NCBI GenBank assembly: GCA_965220265.1
Contig: CBDCPM010000004.1
Span: 1,302,001-1,366,000 of the forward strand
DNA: 64,000 bases
Direction of reading: 5' to 3'
Origin: Bin87 sp965220265
Lineage (GTDB): Bacteria > Chloroflexota > Dehalococcoidia > Lucifugimonadales > UBA3495
How positions within the stretch are numbered: the first letter of the stretch is position 1; each line of letters opens with the position of its first letter. The notes below the pieces were generated by a model, which saw nothing but the letters and a program-made list of their open reading frames with translations, was not told where the DNA came from and did not search any database. This document shows, in pieces, positions 61,801-64,000 of this stretch. Made by a program: the position numbers and the translations under genes.

Positions 61801-61900
61801 GTTGCTTGGCTCAGTTCCTCACGACGCCGCCAAATCGGAGACCGCGCAGATAGAAGGTATGGAAGTCATTCTCGGGGTGCGCCGTCTGACCGGCGTCTAA
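58826..61900 (+). CDS. ileS: Isoleucyl-tRNA synthetase, type 2, with GIHH signature
   Basis: IleS charges tRNA-Ile. The long form (1024 residues), G-W-D-T-H-G-L-P-V-E and the C-terminal pattern place it with the eukaryote-like type 2 enzymes. The ATP-binding signature, normally H-x-G-H, reads Gly57-Ile58-His59-His60: the first and third positions are swapped. K-M-S-K-R is normal (617-621). The editing domain (about 200-400, with T-T-P-W-T-L-P-G-N-T) and the zinc-binding Cys pairs (C-D-Q-C) are present. Published work on type 2 enzymes with this GXHH swap reports very strong mupirocin resistance, so the same is expected here. No T-box leader is seen. Confidence 0.96.
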   Translation: MPGFDVVSSRVSFPELDSEILDYWKKRDVFRRSVDDRPDAPLFMMYEGPPTANGSPGIHHVLARVFKDVISRYRTMKGSRVIRKGGWDTHGLPVEMAVEQELGLSSKRDIEEYGIAEFNKRCRESVFRYVKDWEVMTDRIGYWVDMDDPYVTLETDYIETGWWILKQLWDRGLLYQDRRGTPHCPRCVSSLSSHEVALGYRENTPDPSVFIKFEATAWPGDLPAYFLAWTTTPWTLPGNTALAVDSDAEYSVVSVADHQLILATALLKVLHDDYSVIETLRGSQLVGHSYQPLYDATEFSSPIQQFVRRDGVTQLEDADFYSPRVVAADFVSMEDGTGIVHIAPAFGDEDLALGRERELAFVQPVDLQGVITGDYPFAGKFVKNADPEIAADLEARGLLYHQGVYHHTYPFCWRCDTPLLYYAKTSWYIRTTAVKDRLVDINSGINWYPGHIREGRFGEWLRNNVDWAISRERYWGTPIPIWRCDQCDDMRCVGSVAELAECSDQDLSGLDLHRPYVDDVAWPCQSEGCGGVMQRIPEVMDCWFDSGMMPYAQWHYPFENSEIDIDGRLPADYICEAVDQTRGWFYSLHALSTLLKDDVAYRNVICLGLILDGRGRKMSKRLGNIVEPDTILDTHGADALRWYLFTASHPGEPRRFSDRLVQQTLRQVLLTLWNVYSFFINYANIDEFEPSQIPQGWLPEAELDRWILAELNQLVQVVDDHLDNYNPTDAGRRIAEFIDVLSNWYVRRSRRRFWKSENDTDKLGAYATLYRCLTTVARLMAPLAPFISEQMYRNLELRYASDGPDSVHLASYPVADASLIDQPIMEATRLAIRVSSMGRAARSKAGLKVRQPLAEVVVKTRTEAELEYLDQVRPQILEELNIKELRTAEGAGNLYVQAQEFVGDDNDTVVSVAGYSAALEAGYMVAVDARITPDLADEGLARELAHRIQNLRKNARFEITDRIVTYYDGPDDIARVMAVHGDYIKQETLSDELLGSVPHDAAKSETAQIEGMEVILGVRRLTGV

Positions 61901-61906
61901 GCCGGC

Positions 61907-62719
61907 ATGCCCGAACTCCCAGAGGTCGAAAACACCCGTCAATACCTGCTCCGCAGCGGCCTGGTGGGTCGCCGTTTCTCGGCGCCGGATATCACCTGGC
62001 ACAAAACGGTCCACCAGCCTTCCGTCGGTGAGTTCATCGAAGGCGTGGCCGGGCGATGTGTGACGGACCTACTGCGACGCGGGAAATATTTGATCGCTCC
62101 TCTGGACGACGATCAATTCTTGGTCCTGCATCTGGGCATGACCGGCAGTCTGCGCATCCACGATGCCCAGCGGGAACCACCCTCCATGGTCCGGCACACC
62201 TTCCCACTGGACGATGGCCGCCAGATGCGTTTTATCGACCCTCGCAAGTTCGGACACCTGTGGTTGCTGCCCGATCCGGCTGCGGCCATGCGAAAAATGG
62301 GCCCCGAGCCGCTGGAAGTAACATTCACTGTTCGTGTACTTACCGACGCTCTGTCGAACCGTCGGTCCCCCATCAAAGCCGTTCTGCTCGATCAATCCGT
62401 GATCGCGGGCATGGGCAATCTCTACGCTGACGAAGCTTTGTTTTTGTCCGCGATACACCCGGAACGCCTGGCTCAGGATTTAAGCGACGACGAATCACAG
62501 GCCCTGCACGCCGGCATTGTCCAGGCCCTGTCGATTTCCGTCGCTGCCTATGCTGCTGCAAGGGACGCCGAATGGCCGGATCCACCGGTGGCCCTCTCTC
62601 CCTGGTCAATTCCCAGGTCGACCAACCGATCGTGCCCGAAATGCCGGGGTGTGGTCCAGATGGTACGGGTGCGCGGGCGCAGTTCGTGGCATTGCCCCGC
62701 GTGCCAACCGGCCGGTTGA
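61907..62719 (+). CDS. mutM: Formamidopyrimidine-DNA glycosylase
   Basis: MutM removes 8-oxoguanine and cleaves the abasic site. The mature N-terminus P-E-L-P-E-V-E gives the catalytic Pro and Glu. Lys60 in R-R-G-K-Y is the conserved lysine. The helix-two-turn-helix region includes A-G-M-G-N-L-Y-A-D-E-A-L-F, and the C-terminal zinc finger has C-P-K-C and C-P-A-C. At 270 residues it is normal. It starts 6 bases after the ileS stop and is almost certainly co-transcribed. Confidence 0.95.
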   Translation: MPELPEVENTRQYLLRSGLVGRRFSAPDITWHKTVHQPSVGEFIEGVAGRCVTDLLRRGKYLIAPLDDDQFLVLHLGMTGSLRIHDAQREPPSMVRHTFPLDDGRQMRFIDPRKFGHLWLLPDPAAAMRKMGPEPLEVTFTVRVLTDALSNRRSPIKAVLLDQSVIAGMGNLYADEALFLSAIHPERLAQDLSDDESQALHAGIVQALSISVAAYAAARDAEWPDPPVALSPWSIPRSTNRSCPKCRGVVQMVRVRGRSSWHCPACQPAG

Positions 62720-62836
62720 CCCCGGTCCCTCCCATCCGACCAGCGACTTTACGCCAGACTTCCCCTCATTCCCGTGTATCAGGTGAGGTCCCGTTCTCGC
62801 CCCCACGACTTTTGCCGGGCCGTTCGGTTCTCCTGG

Positions 62837-62871
62837 TGTCATTGCCAGCAAAGCGCGGCAATCTCGTCGCC
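62837..62871. repeat. Core of the MITE-like repeat, third occurrence
   Basis: TGTCATTGCCAGCAAAGCG and then GGCAATCTCGTCGCC match the interior of the elements at 7731 and 9768. The long terminal repeats are absent. Similar cores are scattered in many Chloroflexota genomes. Confidence 0.5.
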
Positions 62872-62921
62872 ACGCCATACGACTTGCAAAAAACAGACCC
62901 TGACGAACGAAACTCGACCCC

Positions 62922-62951
62922 TTGCATTGCATAGTACACACGTTCTATAAT
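62922..62951 (+). promoter_or_regulatory. Orphan promoter with an SOS-box-like overlap
   Basis: TTGCAT (62922-62927) and a perfect TATAAT (62946-62951) are spaced by 18 bases. GTAC-ACAC-GTTC just before the -10 differs at one base from the GAAC-N4-GTTC form of LexA sites. No gene starts within 600 bases downstream, so it may drive a non-coding RNA. Confidence 0.4.
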
Positions 62952-63097
62952 AGTCGCGTCAGGCGATACTGCCGCCAGGCCAGCGGCGTCGCCAAACCTA
63001 CATCCGAATAGCTAGGCGATACGGTTTCGGGTCGGCAACGGCCCCAGTCGGTTCTTCGCATCATGGTCGCCAGCGGCCGCTACCCTCTCTTTATTCG

Positions 63098-63143
63098 ACG
63101 GGGCGGCCGAGTGTCGACCCTGCGGGTGTCACCTCCGCCCCGT
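63098..63143 (+). ncRNA. Candidate structured RNA in the mutM-dapA gap
   Basis: A 9-bp perfect stem (ACGGGGCGG and CCGCCCCGT) encloses a smaller GACCC/GGGT-TC hairpin. It is followed directly by TGCCG/CGGCA and CCGG/CCGG hairpins up to about 63175. It lies about 150 bases after a good promoter. No known RNA class is recognised: it is not tmRNA, RNase P or SRP by their conserved motifs. The rest of the 918-base gap shows no gene; several short frames do not look like protein. Confidence 0.3.
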
Positions 63144-63637
63144 GCCGTGCGGCACCGGTCTCATCAGCCGGCTGCCCGCGGGTCACGGAAGCTTGGGACT
63201 CAAAAACTATGCGAGCAAAAAAGTGTTGGCCGTGCTCCGACACCGTCCCGAAACCGCAACGCCTGACACCCAAATCAAAACATCCAACCGTCACACCATC
63301 CAAAAGCAGGAAGTAAGTCACCCACAGGTACATCTCACCGCGCCCAGGCGTCGTGACCGGATGATTGCATAGCGCGAGCAGCAACCGTTATCCGATCATG
63401 CTGAATCTGTCGAAGGACGCCGGCTCGACTGGCTGGTGGTTCGGCTGACCCACCATGAGAGGACTATGGAGGACCTCGCAATCAGTCCCGGTCGGGCTGG
63501 CGCGGCTTTTGTTGACGACGTGGCAAGTCGGCCCGTACACTGTCTCACGCCAAGCGGATTTGTCCGCCGGGTACATTGCCGGCTATCCGCGTTATTGGTT
63601 CACAAGGCAGGTCAATTGTCGTTGGAGGCTTTCTATC

Positions 63638-64000
63638 ATGGCCGGTTACCGCAAGCACGAAGCGCAGGAATGGGCCTGGCAAACCTTGAAAGGGCAATGG
63701 ACCACGCTGGTTACGCCCTTCACGCCGGACAATCAGGTGGACACTGAAGGTCTCCGCCGGAACATTCGCCACGTTCAGAGCTTGGGCGTGCGAGGCGGCG
63801 GTTGCACTTGGAACATGGGCGAATTCTGGAGCTTGACCGAAGGCGAGCGCCGGTTGGTGATGGACACCGTGGCCGACGAGGCTGCGGGTCATTGGCTCAT
63901 TGGGGCCCACGTGACTGACACGTCGTTGCAGGAAAGCATCGCCTTGGCCAGGCACGCTGAGCGCCGCGGCTTTGATCTGCTGATCATTGCCCCGTCATAC
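63638..64000 (+). CDS. DapA-family (dihydrodipicolinate synthase-like) protein, 3' end outside window
   Basis: GGAGG 9 bases before ATG 63638 supports the start. The 121 visible residues begin with a polar leader, then W-T-T-L-V-T-P-F-T at the first strand, V-D-T-E-G-L-R-R-N-I and G-V-R-G-G-G-C-T-W-N-M-G-E-F-W-S-L-T. E-R-R-L-V-M-D-T-V follows, then A-E-R-R-G-F-D-L-L-I-I-A-P-S-Y. This is the N-terminal half of the aldolase barrel. The Schiff-base Lys lies beyond the edge. The G-E-F-W-S-L-T-x-x-E segment replaces the usual G-T-T-G-E, so the substrate may not be that of lysine biosynthesis. Confidence 0.85.
   Translation, partial: MAGYRKHEAQEWAWQTLKGQWTTLVTPFTPDNQVDTEGLRRNIRHVQSLGVRGGGCTWNMGEFWSLTEGERRLVMDTVADEAAGHWLIGAHVTDTSLQESIALARHAERRGFDLLIIAPSY

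Noticed and set aside
63091..63384. Minus-strand open frame (97 codons) in the mutM-dapA gap
   Set aside because: No ribosome site, no recognisable domain, and it overlaps stable hairpins.
1..64000. CRISPR arrays and tRNA genes
   Set aside because: No regularly spaced repeats of 25-40 bases were seen, and no cloverleaf with a GGTTCRA-type T-arm was found in the gaps.

Overview
The window is 64 kb of GC-rich bacterial DNA with tightly packed genes. No rRNA, tRNA or CRISPR array was found. The gene set fits a heterotrophic Chloroflexota member, probably Dehalococcoidia or SAR202-like: a long type-2 isoleucyl-tRNA synthetase, paired FmdB zinc ribbons, a translin-family protein next to ThiE, YvcK, a TreT-like glycosyltransferase, several flavin-dependent LLM oxidoreductases, TRAP uptake and a fused hydantoinase. 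This placement is inferred from gene content, not from a phylogeny.

Layout. 1-1707 is the tail of a repeat-rich surface protein cut by the window edge. 1846-6913 is a complete TRAP transporter whose solute receptor carries two complete binding domains in one chain. 7052-7712 is a HicBA-type toxin-antitoxin pair with a double HicB and a frameshifted HicA. 8051-9729 holds a nucleotidyltransferase and a MoxR ATPase. 9768-18123 is an accessory, decaying region: a MITE-like repeat, a frameshifted IS630 copy, a fragment of rpoD, an acidic orphan protein, and a nuclease/DNA-methyltransferase operon broken by two IS5-type insertions.

18124-27844 is catabolic: a hydroxyacid dehydrogenase, an FAH-family hydrolase, a bidomain dCTP deaminase, a HyuA-HyuB fusion, a class IV aminotransferase and an LLM oxidoreductase. 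27857-31198 is a single-chain restriction-modification enzyme. 31454-41379 is mostly core metabolism: yvcK-glmS, a TreT-like glycosyltransferase, a phosphonoacetate-hydrolase-like enzyme, thrB-lysC, a GT2 enzyme and a TPR protein.

41407-47396, on the minus strand, carries a tandem SagB-like nitroreductase, folB, a CitE-like lyase and polA. 47510-53603 carries two FmdB proteins, thiE, translin, a DUF2071-like protein, a conserved protein with no normal start codon, and a membrane-anchored PQQ-repeat protein. 53684-56088 has two peptide-ABC ATPases and the remnant tail of their permease. 56514-62719 has a second LLM enzyme, a GYD-domain protein, thiD, ileS and mutM. A DapA-family gene runs off the right edge.

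How the genes work together: TRAP uptake, hydantoin, hydroxyacid, FAH, CitE-like and LLM enzymes suggest scavenging of organic acids and cyclic amides. The most striking observations are the altered GIHH signature of IleRS, which is linked to mupirocin resistance, the double TRAP receptor, and the IS-wrecked defence locus.
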